A DNA stretch of 64,000 bases from Microcella pacifica (GCF_009371975.2 NZ_VIKT02000012.1:1-64000); one strand, 5' to 3'; shown: positions 34,071 through 43,082, counted from the stretch's first letter. Notes: generated by a model not told the origin, from the sequence alone. A program made the numbers and translations.

Positions 34071-34895
34071 CTACGAGTCGGCGAGGCGCTGCTTCTCGAG
34101 CTCGACGTCGAAGTCGGCACTCGGCCACTGCGGGTCGAGGTCGCGCAGTGCTGACAGGAGCAGCGACTGCACCGCGAGCCGGGCGTACCACTTGCGGTCG
34201 GCGGGCACAATGAACCAGGGCGCGTGGTCGGCATCCGTGCGCTCGATGGCGAGCTCGTAGGCGCGCTCGTACTCGGCCCAGAGCATCCGCTCATCGATGT
34301 CGCCTGGGTTGTACTTCCAGTGCTTGTCGGGGCGGTCCAGCCGCTCGGCGAGGCGCTCCTTCTGCTCGTCCTTCGAGATGTGCAGCATGACCTTCACGAT
34401 GCTCGTGCCGCTGTCGGCGACGCGACGCTCGAACGCGGCGATGTCGTCGTAGCGCTGCTCGATCTCGTCGGCGGGGGCGAGCTCGCGCACCCGCCCGATG
34501 AGCACGTCCTCGTAGTGCGAGCGGTCGAAGACGCCGATCTTGCCGACGGCGGGCAGCTGCTTCTCGACCCGCCACAGGAAGTGGTGGCTGAGCTCCTCCT
34601 CGGTGGGGCGCTTGAAGGCCGCGAGCTGCACGCCCTGCGGGTCGACGGAGCCGATGACGTGGCGCACGATGCCGCCCTTGCCCGCCGTGTCCATGGCCTG
34701 GATGACGAGCAGTACGCGGCGCGTCTCGCCGGCGGTGCTTGCCGCGTGCAGCCGTTCCTGCAGGGAGCTCAGCTCGTCGACACCATCGGCGAGCGCCCGT
34801 TCACCGTCAGCCTTGTCGCCGTCGAAGCCGGGGGTGGAGCGCGTGTCGATGTCGTGCAGTCGTACGTCGGCGGGTGCCCGCAGCAGCTCGTCCAT
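34071..34895 (-). CDS. ppk2: Polyphosphate kinase 2 family protein
   Basis: The 274-residue one-domain PPK2 transfers phosphate between polyphosphate and nucleoside phosphates. Walker A is AMDTAGKGGIVRHVIG, Walker B is IGVFDRSHYEDVLIGRV, and the lid has Arg residues in KERLAERLDRPDKHWKYNPG. Whether it prefers NMP or NDP is not decidable by eye. TAGCCT stands 6 nt before the ATG (34907-34902). Confidence 0.92.
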   Translation of the reverse strand: MDELLRAPADVRLHDIDTRSTPGFDGDKADGERALADGVDELSSLQERLHAASTAGETRRVLLVIQAMDTAGKGGIVRHVIGSVDPQGVQLAAFKRPTEEELSHHFLWRVEKQLPAVGKIGVFDRSHYEDVLIGRVRELAPADEIEQRYDDIAAFERRVADSGTSIVKVMLHISKDEQKERLAERLDRPDKHWKYNPGDIDERMLWAEYERAYELAIERTDADHAPWFIVPADRKWYARLAVQSLLLSALRDLDPQWPSADFDVELEKQRLADS

Positions 34896-34932
34896 GACCC
34901 GAGGCTACCCGGCAGCGCGGTGAGCGCGTGGG

Positions 34933-36660
34933 TCAGTCGCTCGACGTGGCCTCGGTCAGAGTCGGCTCGTTGAGAGGCACCTCGACGAGGAGGCGGGGCT
35001 CGGGCGCGGTGAGCGCGTCGTCGAGCTCGGCGCGCGTCGTCACCCGTCGGTACGCCCAGCCGCCGGCCGCCGCGAGTGCGGCGAGGTCGACCTCCTGCGG
35101 CGTGCGCATGACCTGCTCGAAGTCGTCGGCGGGCGCGGTCGCGGCCACCTCGAGATCGTCGAAGATCGTGCCGCCGCCGTCGTTGCCGACGATGACGTGC
35201 AGCCGCAGGTCGTCGGGCAGGGGGGCGAGCAGCGCACCGGCGTCGTGGAGGAGGGCCAGGTCGCCGAGGAGCACGCGCGTCGTACCGGGCGTCGCGGTGG
35301 TCTCCGCATCGGCAGCGCCGAGCGCCATGCCCGTCGCCGTCGATACCGTGCCGTCGATGCCGGCGAGACCGCGGTTGGCGTGCACGGGGATCGCCTTGCC
35401 GGGCACGATCGCGTCGGCGACGCGGATGAGCCGGGAGGCCGCCAGAACGAGTCGATCGTGCGGCCAGGTGGCAGCCCACACGGCGCGCACGAGCATCCGC
35501 CGGTCGACGGGGGCGCGCAGCACGGCGAGCTCGGCGGAGGCGAAGGCGGCGCGCACGCCGCGGTCGCTCGAGACGGCGAGCGAGAGCTCGGGCGCGGGGT
35601 CGCCGGGCTCCTGCGACTCGAGAACGGCGCGCGACATGCTCACCCAGCCGCCGACCCAGCGCCGCACGACGGTGCGATCGGGGGTGCCCTGCACGCGCAC
35701 GTCGTCCACGATGCGCGCGCGACGGCCGGGGTTGTACGCCTCGACGCCGGGCGTGCGCACGACGATCGTCTCGACGTCGTCGCGCTCGAGCAGGGCGGGC
35801 ACCTCGCGGCTGAGAGTCGGGTGCCCGAACACGATCGCCCGGCCGACGGCCTCGCCGTGCGGCCCGCGCAGCACGTCGCGGTAGGCGACGACGAGGTGGC
35901 GGCCGAAGCGGGCGCCGCTCGACACCTCCGCGATGAGCGGAGCGCCGAGATCGACCGCGAGCTGCTCGGCGGCCGGCCCGGCGCCGTGGCCCGCGATGAC
36001 GACGGTCGCGTCGTCGGGCACGAGGTCGAGCGTCTGCCGGGGGGCAGCGGGCGCATCATCCAGTGCGGGTGCGGCATCGATCGGGTCCGGAACATGGATG
36101 CTCCCGCTCAACGGTTCGCGATACGCGAGGTTGAGGTGCACGGGGCCCTCGGCACTCGCCCTGACCGCGAGGGCGGCGAGGGTGCGAGCATCCTCACGCT
36201 CACCGGGCGCGCCCGTCGGGGCGGGCACATCCCAGTCAGCGCGCACGAGCTCGCCGAAGATGCCCGGCTGCACCGTCGTCTGGTTGCTGCCGATGCCGCG
36301 CAGCTCAGCAGGGCGGTCGGCCGTGAGCACGATGAGCGGAACACCCGAGTGGTGCGCTTCGAGCACGGCGGGGTGCAGGTTGGCGACAGCCGTGCCCGAC
36401 GTGCACACGATCGCGACGGGCCGACCGGTCTGCACGGCGAGACCCAGTGCGGTGAAGCCCGCAACGCGCTCGTCGATGCGCACCGTGACGCGAAGGTGCC
36501 CGGCACGCGCGAAGGCCGCCGCCGCGAGGGCGAGGGCCTGCGAACGCGAGCCGGGGCTCAGCACGACGTCGGCGACCCCGTGCGCCACGAGACCCTCGAG
36601 CAGGGCCGCCGCGGACGCCGAGGCCGGCGACTCAGCGCTCAGCGGGCGGAGGGTTGTCAT
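34933..36660 (-). CDS. menD: 2-succinyl-5-enolpyruvyl-6-hydroxy-3-cyclohexene-1-carboxylate synthase
   Basis: MenD is a thiamine-diphosphate enzyme joining isochorismate and 2-oxoglutarate, the second step of menaquinone synthesis. The 575-residue product has the N-terminal VADVVLSPGSRSQALALAA, the catalytic-Glu region IVCTSGTAVANLHPAVLEAH and the ThDP-binding LRLHVIVGNDGGGTIFDDLE. The ATG at 36660 overlaps the end of the upstream PLDc_N gene by 29 nt, so the two are probably cotranscribed and coupled. Confidence 0.95.
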   Translation of the reverse strand: MTTLRPLSAESPASASAAALLEGLVAHGVADVVLSPGSRSQALALAAAAFARAGHLRVTVRIDERVAGFTALGLAVQTGRPVAIVCTSGTAVANLHPAVLEAHHSGVPLIVLTADRPAELRGIGSNQTTVQPGIFGELVRADWDVPAPTGAPGEREDARTLAALAVRASAEGPVHLNLAYREPLSGSIHVPDPIDAAPALDDAPAAPRQTLDLVPDDATVVIAGHGAGPAAEQLAVDLGAPLIAEVSSGARFGRHLVVAYRDVLRGPHGEAVGRAIVFGHPTLSREVPALLERDDVETIVVRTPGVEAYNPGRRARIVDDVRVQGTPDRTVVRRWVGGWVSMSRAVLESQEPGDPAPELSLAVSSDRGVRAAFASAELAVLRAPVDRRMLVRAVWAATWPHDRLVLAASRLIRVADAIVPGKAIPVHANRGLAGIDGTVSTATGMALGAADAETTATPGTTRVLLGDLALLHDAGALLAPLPDDLRLHVIVGNDGGGTIFDDLEVAATAPADDFEQVMRTPQEVDLAALAAAGGWAYRRVTTRAELDDALTAPEPRLLVEVPLNEPTLTEATSSD

Positions 36661-36988
36661 CGTCGAGGTCGGCGAGCTCCTGCTCGAGGCGGCGCAGACG
36701 CTCGTCCTGCTCGGCACGGCGCGCGACCTCGTCGCGGCCGAGCGTGCCGAGGAACGCCGGGTCGTCGTCGGGAGCGACCGTGCGGCTCATGCGGCCGGGG
36801 CCTCGGCGGGCCTTGCCGACGATGAGCCACAGGATGCCGCCGAGCACGGGGAGCACGACCACGAGCACGGCCCAGGCCGCCTTCGGCATGGCCCGGATGC
36901 GCCGACGGTCGGTGAGCAGGACGTCGACGAGCGTATAGATCGTGAAGGCGACGGCGACCACCACGAGCACGACGATGACTCTGGCCAT
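36632..36988 (-). CDS. PLDc_N domain small membrane protein
   Basis: A 118-residue protein with two TM helices (about 1-20 MARVIVVLVVVAVAFTIYTL, and about 38-58 AAWAVLVVVLPVLGGILWLI) matching the phospholipase D N-terminal (PLDc_N) domain but with no PLD catalytic part. An acidic, coiled C-terminal tail (EQDERLRRLEQELADLDDDN) follows. TACAGT stands 6 nt upstream of the ATG. It is divergent from the DUF4229 gene and overlaps menD. The function is unknown. Confidence 0.85.
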   Translation of the reverse strand: MARVIVVLVVVAVAFTIYTLVDVLLTDRRRIRAMPKAAWAVLVVVLPVLGGILWLIVGKARRGPGRMSRTVAPDDDPAFLGTLGRDEVARRAEQDERLRRLEQELADLDDDNPPPAER

Positions 36989-37075
36989 GCCCCTACTGTA
37001 ATCATGTGCTCTGGGCGGCGCCCGAGAGCGGGCCGTGCGCAGCCTGCACCCTGGTCGCGCTCGTAGAATGGGCGC

Positions 37076-37327
37076 ATGAGCCCGTGGATCGCCTACAGCC
37101 TGGTGCGGTTCGGACTGTTCGGCGGCGTCCTCGCCCTCCTCCTGCTCGCGCAGCTGCAGTGGTGGTGGGCCGCGATCATCGCGACGATCATCGCCTTCAC
37201 CGTCTCCTACATCTTCTTCCCCGGCCTGCGGCACGCGGTCGCCGCCGACCTCGCTGCCCGTCGAACGCGTGAGACGCCGGAGGATCCCGACGCCGACGCC
37301 GAGGATTCCGCGCTCGAGAACCGCTGA
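37076..37327 (+). CDS. DUF4229 domain-containing membrane protein
   Basis: An 83-residue two-span membrane protein (MSPWIAYSLVRFGLFGGVLA; then WWAAIIATIIAFTVSYIFF) with a charged C-terminal tail rich in Asp/Glu/Arg. DUF4229 proteins are common in actinobacteria next to menaquinone and ccd genes. Their role is unknown. TAGAAT lies exactly 6 nt before the ATG (37064-37069). Confidence 0.85.
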   Translation: MSPWIAYSLVRFGLFGGVLALLLLAQLQWWWAAIIATIIAFTVSYIFFPGLRHAVAADLAARRTRETPEDPDADAEDSALENR

Positions 37328-37420
37328 CCGGCAGCCGCTGCAGGGGACGTGCCTCGCTCGGTAAGGGTTTCGTAAGCTCGCACGCTGTCGGCGCGACCGG
37401 GCGCCGCCTAGATTCTCCTC

Positions 37421-37945
37421 ATGACCTCTCCCGCGCCCCTTCTGCGACTGGCTACCCTCGCGACCGCCCTGGCCCTCGTGGTCGCCGGTTGCACCCCGGT
37501 GGGCGACCCCGCGGTCGAGCCCTCGGCCGAAGTCTCGACCGCGCCCGGCTCGAGCGAGTCGATGGACGACGACATAGACGACGAGATGGACGACGACGCG
37601 ACGGATGCTGGGGCCGGCTCGAGCGGGGACGCCGCGCAGGCGGGCGCGTACGTCGAGTACCGCGACGGCATCATCGCGGAGACCGCCGGCACGAAGGCGC
37701 TGTTCTTCCATGCGCCGTGGTGCCCGCAGTGTCGTGCGCTCGAGGAGAGCATCCTCTCGGGGGAGATTCCCGACGACCTGACGATCATCAAGGTCGACTT
37801 CGACACCGCGACGAGCCTGCGCCAGCAGTACGGCGTGACCATCCAGACGACGATCGTGTTCGTCGACGACGACGGTGCCGCCCTCGCCTCCGAGGTTCTG
37901 TACTCCGACACGACGCTCGACGCCCTCGTGGCGGCGGCGCCCTAG
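37421..37945 (+). CDS. Thioredoxin-like lipoprotein
   Basis: A 174-residue exported lipoprotein. The signal peptide MTSPAPLLRLATLATALALV ends in the lipobox VAGC. An Asp/Glu-rich spacer (about 45-65) follows, then a thioredoxin fold with the redox motif APWCPQCRALEE and the cis-Pro loop GVTIQTTIVFV. It presumably receives electrons from the CcdA protein encoded next. TAGATT is 6 nt before the ATG (37409-37414). Its TAG stop starts the promoter box of ccdA. Confidence 0.88.
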   Translation: MTSPAPLLRLATLATALALVVAGCTPVGDPAVEPSAEVSTAPGSSESMDDDIDDEMDDDATDAGAGSSGDAAQAGAYVEYRDGIIAETAGTKALFFHAPWCPQCRALEESILSGEIPDDLTIIKVDFDTATSLRQQYGVTIQTTIVFVDDDGAALASEVLYSDTTLDALVAAAP

Positions 37946-37948
37946 GCT
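37943..37948 (+). promoter_or_regulatory. Leaderless-type -10 box of ccdA overlapping a stop codon
   Basis: TAGGCT starts with the TAG stop codon of the thioredoxin-like gene and ends 6 nt before the ccdA GTG. It is the same arrangement as at cls. Confidence 0.55.
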
Positions 37949-37954
37949 CGCGGC

Positions 37955-38698
37955 GTGGAAGGGCTCGCTCTCGTCAGCCTCGCCGCTGGCGTCCTCACCG
38001 TCGCGGCGCCGTGCGTGCTGCCGCTGCTGCCGATCATCATCGGCGGCTCGATCGTCGCCGACGACGCCGGCTCGACCCGGGCACGAGTGCGCCCCTACGT
38101 CATCGCGGGCTCCCTCGCGGTGAGCGTCATCGCCTTCACCCTGCTGCTCAAGGCGACGACGGCGCTGCTCGGCATCCCGACGCAGGTGTGGCAGGTCATC
38201 TCGGGCGTCATCGTCATCCTGCTCGGCATCAACCTGCTCGCGCCGAGCCTGTGGGAGCGATTCTCGACGCGCCTCGGCCTCGGTGATCGCAGCAACCGCG
38301 CGCTCGACGGCTCGGTGCAGCGGCAGAGCATCGGCGGCGACATCCTCACCGGGGCCGCACTCGGCCCGGTGTTCTCGAGCTGCAGCCCCACCTACGCGCT
38401 CATCGTCGCGACCGTGCTGCCCGTCTCGTTCGCCGAGGGGGTGCTCTACGTGAGCCTCTATGCGGTCGGTCTCGCGATTCCGCTGCTGCTCATCTCGCTC
38501 GCCGGCCGGGGGGCCGCGCGCCGGCTGGGGTGGCTCGCCGACCCGCGCGGCTGGTTCCGCCGCACGATGGGCGTGCTGTTCATCATCGTGGGTGTCGTCG
38601 TCATCGTCGGGGCCGACAAGGCTCTGCAGACGCTCATCCTCGACCTCGGCTGGTACAACCCCATCGCCGATCTCGAAGGGGTGCTGCGCGGTGGGTGA
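37955..38698 (+). CDS. ccdA: Cytochrome c biogenesis protein CcdA
   Basis: A 247-residue membrane protein with six hydrophobic spans that carries reducing equivalents across the membrane to extracytoplasmic thioredoxins. The two redox cysteines are visible in AAPCVLPLLPIIIGG (TM1) and in GPVFSSCSPTYALI (TM4). The pair with the preceding lipoprotein makes a reduction branch for apocytochrome c. ResB/CcsB, which attach haem, are found at 46 and 64 kb. The GTGA overlap with the next gene couples it to a response regulator. Confidence 0.92.
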   Translation: MEGLALVSLAAGVLTVAAPCVLPLLPIIIGGSIVADDAGSTRARVRPYVIAGSLAVSVIAFTLLLKATTALLGIPTQVWQVISGVIVILLGINLLAPSLWERFSTRLGLGDRSNRALDGSVQRQSIGGDILTGAALGPVFSSCSPTYALIVATVLPVSFAEGVLYVSLYAVGLAIPLLLISLAGRGAARRLGWLADPRGWFRRTMGVLFIIVGVVVIVGADKALQTLILDLGWYNPIADLEGVLRGG

Positions 38699-39573
38699 CC
38701 GTGGCGCCTGAGGCAGGGGGGATGGCGGAGCCGGGGGGCTCCGCAGGCGGGGTCGCGTCATCGGGTCGCGACCCCGCCTCATCGGCGCTCAGCCGCCCGC
38801 TCGATGGTCGAGCCGTGCTCGTCGTCGACGACGACCCGACGCTGCTCGAGATCGCCGCGACCTACTTGAGCGCGGCGGGCGCGACGGTGGCGACAGCGCC
38901 CGATTCGGTGCGCGCGCTGCGCTCGGCGGAGGAGTCGGAGCCCGACCTCGTCGTGCTCGACCGCATGATCCCGGGCGTGGACGGGCTCGAGGTGGCGCGT
39001 CGGCTGCGCGAGCGCTCGACCGTGCCGATCATCATGCTCACCGCCCTCGGCGAGGCCGAGCACCGCATCGAGGGCCTCGAGGCCGGGGTCGACGACTATC
39101 TCGCGAAGCCGTTCTCGCCGCGCGAGCTCGTGCTGCGCGCCGAGGCGCTGCTGCGCCGCTCGACCGCGAACCGAGAGGTGGACGGCGACGTGACCCTGGG
39201 GCGCTTGCACCTCGACGCCGCCGCCCGCACGATCAGTCTCGACGGCGCACCGCTCGCTCTCACCGCGCGCGAGCACGACCTGCTCGCGCACCTCGTGCGC
39301 CGCCCCGGCCGCACGCTGCGTCGCGACGAGTTGCTCGGCGAGGTGTGGGGCTGGACGATCGGCGACGTGTCGACCATCACGGTGCACGTACGGCGCCTGC
39401 GCGAGAAGGTCGAGCAGGACCCTTCGCACCCGCGCATCATCACGACCGTGTGGGGGGTCGGCTACCGCCTCGATCCGGCCGGCCTCGATCCCGCTGGCCT
39501 CGATTCCGCGGGCCACGACCCTGCCGACCCTGACCCCGCCCCGACCGACGCCGAGGGGGCTGAGTCGCCATGA
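38695..39573 (+). CDS. OmpR-family response regulator
   Basis: A 292-residue regulator from the GTG at 38695, which overlaps the ccdA stop by 4 nt. An unusual 35-residue Gly/Ala-rich N-terminal extension precedes the receiver domain (AVLVVDDDPTLLEIAATYLS; phospho-Asp in LVVLDRMIPGVDG; YLAKPFSPRELV). The winged helix has VWGWTIGDVSTITVHVRRLR. The C-terminus carries a short repeat, DPAGLDPAGLDSAGHDPADP, not part of the fold. Coupling to ccdA suggests that it responds to envelope redox or respiratory status, which is inference. Confidence 0.88.
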   Translation: MTVAPEAGGMAEPGGSAGGVASSGRDPASSALSRPLDGRAVLVVDDDPTLLEIAATYLSAAGATVATAPDSVRALRSAEESEPDLVVLDRMIPGVDGLEVARRLRERSTVPIIMLTALGEAEHRIEGLEAGVDDYLAKPFSPRELVLRAEALLRRSTANREVDGDVTLGRLHLDAAARTISLDGAPLALTAREHDLLAHLVRRPGRTLRRDELLGEVWGWTIGDVSTITVHVRRLREKVEQDPSHPRIITTVWGVGYRLDPAGLDPAGLDSAGHDPADPDPAPTDAEGAESP

Positions 39574-40715
39574 CGATCGCCGACTACGCGCAGGTGCTGG
39601 GCTTCGCGGCGGGCAGCGCCCTCGTCGCGGGGCTTCTTGCGGCGATCGTGCTGCGGCTCGCGCGCCGGGCGCCCCTGGTCGTGCACGTCATCGTCATCGT
39701 CGCAGCAGCGGTCGGCGCCGTTGCGGGCGGCATCGCCCTCACCGCGGGCGGCATGTACATCAACGACGCCGACACGATGGTGGCTCTCTCGGTGACCGCG
39801 GCGAGCGGCGTCGTCTCCCTGGCGATGGCGCTCCTGCTGACGCTGGCGCTCTCGAGGGATGCCCGGGGCCTCGGCCGCGATGCCCGCCGACTGGGGGCGG
39901 GCGACACCGTCGAGCCGGCTCGCCGCGTGACCGCGGAGCTCGACGCCGTGCAGGGCGAGCTCGCCGAGTCGAGCGACCGGCTGGCGGCGGCGCGCGCCGC
40001 GTCGGAGCGGGCGGAGGCGGCCCGGCGCGACCTCGTCGCCCGCATCGCGCACGACCTGCTCGCGCCGCTCGCGAGCATCCGCGCGATCGCCGAGACCCTC
40101 GAGGACGGCCTCTCGACCGAGCCGGAGCGGCACGCCCACCAGCTCGGCTCGCACGTGACGCGCCTGCACGCCCTCATCGGCGACCTCTTCGAGCTCTCGC
40201 GCATCGACGCTGGAACGCTCGCGCTCTCTCCGGAGACGGTGTCTCTCACCGACCTCGCCTCCGACGTCGTCGCCGACTTCGCCCCCCTCGCGGCCCAGCA
40301 CGATGTGACCCTCGAGCTCGCGGCGACCGACGCGGTCACGGCCGTCGTGGACGCGCAGGCCCTCAGCCGCGCCCTCATCAACGTGGTCGTCAATGCGATC
40401 GAGCACTCCCCCGTCGGCGGTGTCGTGACGGTCGCCGTCGACGAGCACGAGGGAGCCGGGCGCGTGCGCGTGCGCGACCGCGGGCCCGGTATCGCCGAGG
40501 CCGACCTCCCCCACGTCTTCGACGCCGGATGGCGCGCCGACGCGGCGCGCACCTCCCCCCGCCTGGGCCTCGCCGGCGGCGCCGGACTCGGCCTCGCCAT
40601 CACCCGCGCGATCCTCGAGGCGCACGGCGGCAGTGCGAGCGCCGCGCGCGGCGAGCCGGGTGCCACGGGTGGTGCCGGCGGTGCCGAGTTCACGCTGCTG
40701 CTGCCGCGCCCCTGA
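39570..40715 (+). CDS. Sensor histidine kinase
   Basis: A 381-residue kinase overlapping the regulator gene by 4 nt (ATGA). Three hydrophobic helices lie in the first 95 residues with almost no extracytoplasmic loop. A HAMP-like linker, HisKA with ARIAHDLLAPLASIRAIAET (the phospho-His is followed by DLLAPL instead of the usual ELRTPL) and a HATPase domain (NVVVNAIEHSPVGG; VRDRGPGIAEADLPHVFDAG) follow. It is the cognate partner of the preceding regulator. The signal is unknown. Confidence 0.88.
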   Translation: MTIADYAQVLGFAAGSALVAGLLAAIVLRLARRAPLVVHVIVIVAAAVGAVAGGIALTAGGMYINDADTMVALSVTAASGVVSLAMALLLTLALSRDARGLGRDARRLGAGDTVEPARRVTAELDAVQGELAESSDRLAAARAASERAEAARRDLVARIAHDLLAPLASIRAIAETLEDGLSTEPERHAHQLGSHVTRLHALIGDLFELSRIDAGTLALSPETVSLTDLASDVVADFAPLAAQHDVTLELAATDAVTAVVDAQALSRALINVVVNAIEHSPVGGVVTVAVDEHEGAGRVRVRDRGPGIAEADLPHVFDAGWRADAARTSPRLGLAGGAGLGLAITRAILEAHGGSASAARGEPGATGGAGGAEFTLLLPRP

Positions 40716-40784
40716 GCCCCCTGACCCGAGCCGCCTGACCTGAGCCCCCTGACCCGAGCCGCGCCGCAGTGAACCGCGCCGACC

Positions 40785-41780
40785 CTAGAACGCGATGGCG
40801 GCGGCCAACCCGAGCCCCGTGAGCAGCGCGGCCAGGGAAGTGAGCTTGAGCGCGAGCACGAGCTCCCCCGCCGTGCGCGCGAGCAGCACGATGAGGATGA
40901 CGGGGGCACTGATGAGGAGTGTGCCGTACACCGCGGGTGCCCACTGGAAGAGCAGTGCGAACGGCACGAGCACGCCGTAGGCACTTGCCAGCAGCACCGA
41001 GAAGAGGATGCGGGCCGGCAGGTCGCCGAGTCGCACGGCGAGCGTGCGCTTGGCGACCAGGGCATCCTGCTCGCGGTCGCGGATGTTGTTGACGAGCAGG
41101 ATCGCCGCGGCGAAGAGCCCCGCGATGGTGCCCGCGAGCCACGCCTCGAGGGGCACCTGCTGGATCTGCACGAACGTCGTGCCGGCCGTAGCGACGATGC
41201 CGAAGAACACGAAGGCGACGAGCTCGCCGAGGCCCGCGTAGCCGTACGGGCGCTTGCCCCCCGTGTAGAACCAGGCGGCGACGAGCGCGACCGCCCCGAC
41301 CGCGAGCAGCCACCAGATGCCGGTCAGGACGACGACGGCGAGGCCCGCCGCCGCACCGAGGCCGAAGAACACGAGCGCGACGGTGAGCACCGTGCGGGGC
41401 TTCGCAGCCCCCGAGCCCGTCAGCCGGCTCGGGCCGACCCGGTAGCGGTCGGTGCCGCGCACACCGTCTGAGTAGTCGTTGGCGAAGTTCACCCCGACCT
41501 GCAGGAAGACCGCGACGGCGAGGCACAGCAGCGCGATCGCGAGGTTGTAGCCGAGAGTGTTGTAGGCGATCGCCGTGCCGAGGGCGACGGGCGCGACGGC
41601 GAGGCTCAGGGTGCGCAGCCGGGCGCCGGCGATCCAGTCGCGCGCCGTCGCGGGACGAACCTTCGCCGGGTTGCCGGACGCCGCACTCGCCTTCGCAGGA
41701 TTCGTGCGCGCGGGGCTCGTGCGCTTCGAGGGGGCGCGCTTCGCGGACTTCTTCTTCGTCTTCTTCGTCGGGGAGGCCAC
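40785..41780 (-). CDS. menA: 1,4-dihydroxy-2-naphthoate polyprenyltransferase
   Basis: MenA attaches the polyprenyl tail to 1,4-dihydroxy-2-naphthoate in the membrane. The 331-residue product has an unusual Lys/Ala/Pro-rich N-terminal tail (about 40 residues), then the UbiA fold with aspartate motifs GVNFANDYSDGVRGTD and LLVNNIRDREQDALVAKRTL and eight or nine spans. The start is GTG at 41780, 7 nt after TACACT on the minus strand. Menaquinone genes E, B and C are next to it. Confidence 0.94.
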   Translation of the reverse strand: MASPTKKTKKKSAKRAPSKRTSPARTNPAKASAASGNPAKVRPATARDWIAGARLRTLSLAVAPVALGTAIAYNTLGYNLAIALLCLAVAVFLQVGVNFANDYSDGVRGTDRYRVGPSRLTGSGAAKPRTVLTVALVFFGLGAAAGLAVVVLTGIWWLLAVGAVALVAAWFYTGGKRPYGYAGLGELVAFVFFGIVATAGTTFVQIQQVPLEAWLAGTIAGLFAAAILLVNNIRDREQDALVAKRTLAVRLGDLPARILFSVLLASAYGVLVPFALLFQWAPAVYGTLLISAPVILIVLLARTAGELVLALKLTSLAALLTGLGLAAAIAF

Positions 41781-41835
41781 GGATGCGAGTGTAGCCGCGG
41801 GCGCGCGCCGAGCGGCGCCTCGCCGCGGTCGCGGC

Positions 41836-42966
41836 TCAGTCGACGAGGCGCGCGATCGTGAGCCGGTCGGGCTTGCCGCTCGGGAGCGTCGGCAGAGCAT
41901 CCAGCACCCGGATGCGGTCGGGGCGCGCCTCGGGGCCCAGGGCGGCACCGACCGCGCGCCGCACTGCCGCGAGGTCGGCAGACTGCGTCGTGACGACGAC
42001 GGGCACCTCGCCCCACTCCGGGTCGTGGCCGGGCACGACGACCGCGTCGGCGAGACCCGACTGCTCGCGCACAACGCGCTCCACCTCGCCCAGGCGCACC
42101 TTCAGACCGCCCGACACGATCGTGTCGTCGAGGCGGCCGAGCACCCGCAGCGTGCCGTCGTCGGCCAGCTCACCGGCGTCGTCGGTGCGGTACCAGCGCT
42201 CCCCGTCGTCCTCGATGAAGCAGCTCTCCGTGCGCGCCGGGTCGCCCAGGTAGTACTCGGCGATCGTGGGGCCCCCGAGCTCGACGCGGCCGTCGACGAC
42301 CCTCACGTGGGTCTGGCCGATGGGCCGGCCGTCGTACACGCAGCCGCCGCTCGTCTCGCTCGAGCCGTAGGTGCGCGTGATGCGCCAGCCGAGCGCCGTC
42401 GCCCGCTCGACGAGCGGCGCGGGCGTCGCCTGGCCTCCGACGAGGATGCGCGAGAAACCGGCGAGCGCCTCGCGGAGGGGCGCATCCATCTCGGCGTCGT
42501 CGACGAGCCTCGCGAGCTGGGCCGGCACGAGCGCGGTGAAGCGCGTCGGCTGCGACATCTGCTCGATTGCGGCCAGCACGCGCGCGCCGCTCATGCGCCC
42601 CGGCGGCACCGGCACGGGCTCGACGTCGGCGGCGAGGGAACGAGCGAGCACGTTGATGCCCGCGATGTACTGCACGGGCAGGGCGAGCAGCCACTGGCCG
42701 GGGCCCCCGAGTGCGCTCTGGCTTGCCGCCGCACTCGCGAGCACGGCGTCGGCGCTCAGCGCGACGCGCTTCGGCCGGCCCGTCGTGCCGCTCGTCTCCA
42801 CGACGACGGCGATGCGCTGCTCGACCTCGAGCGGAGCCGTGTGCACGGGGTTCACGCCCCCGCCGCGGAACAGCACCGCCGGCCCGTCGCCGCTCAGCGC
42901 CTCGCGCAGGGCGGCCCGGCACTGCAGCGGGTCAGCGGTATCGACGACGGCGAGCGGACGAGTCAC
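41836..42966 (-). CDS. menE: o-succinylbenzoate-CoA ligase
   Basis: A 376-residue short member of the adenylate-forming ligases that activates o-succinylbenzoate with ATP and CoA. The P-loop-like motif is VVETSGTTGRPKRVALSADA, with RTYGSSETSGGCVYDG and RTDDAGEL following, and the C-terminal catalytic Lys is in LPTLPSGKPDRLTIARLV. At 376 residues it is shorter than typical acyl-CoA ligases, as usual for actinobacterial MenE. TAGCGT lies 6 nt before the GTG at 42966. Confidence 0.92.
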   Translation of the reverse strand: MTRPLAVVDTADPLQCRAALREALSGDGPAVLFRGGGVNPVHTAPLEVEQRIAVVVETSGTTGRPKRVALSADAVLASAAASQSALGGPGQWLLALPVQYIAGINVLARSLAADVEPVPVPPGRMSGARVLAAIEQMSQPTRFTALVPAQLARLVDDAEMDAPLREALAGFSRILVGGQATPAPLVERATALGWRITRTYGSSETSGGCVYDGRPIGQTHVRVVDGRVELGGPTIAEYYLGDPARTESCFIEDDGERWYRTDDAGELADDGTLRVLGRLDDTIVSGGLKVRLGEVERVVREQSGLADAVVVPGHDPEWGEVPVVVTTQSADLAAVRRAVGAALGPEARPDRIRVLDALPTLPSGKPDRLTIARLVD

Positions 42967-43013
42967 GCGCCCACGCTACCCCGCGCACGCGGCGCTCGCC
43001 CACGTGCGCCCAG

Positions 43014-43082
43014 GTGCGCCAGATCTGGCGCGAATGGGCGCTCACCTCGTGGCCAAGCGCCCATATGCGCCAGATCTGGCAC
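43014..43082. repeat. 69-bp inverted repeat with nested palindromic arms
   Basis: Each side contains the 12-bp palindrome GCCAGATCTGGC (43019-43030 and 43069-43080). Between them ATGGGCGCT and AGCGCCCAT form a further inverted pair, so the whole reads as one imperfect dyad with arms of 27-29 nt around a 13-nt loop. It lies between the menB stop and the menE start, both minus-strand. It may form a cruciform or mRNA hairpin, or bind a dimeric protein. Confidence 0.75.

Noticed and set aside
32630-34294. 554-codon minus-strand frame opposite menF
   Set aside because: It is an antisense shadow with Gly/Arg/Glu repeats; menF has all family motifs on the plus strand.
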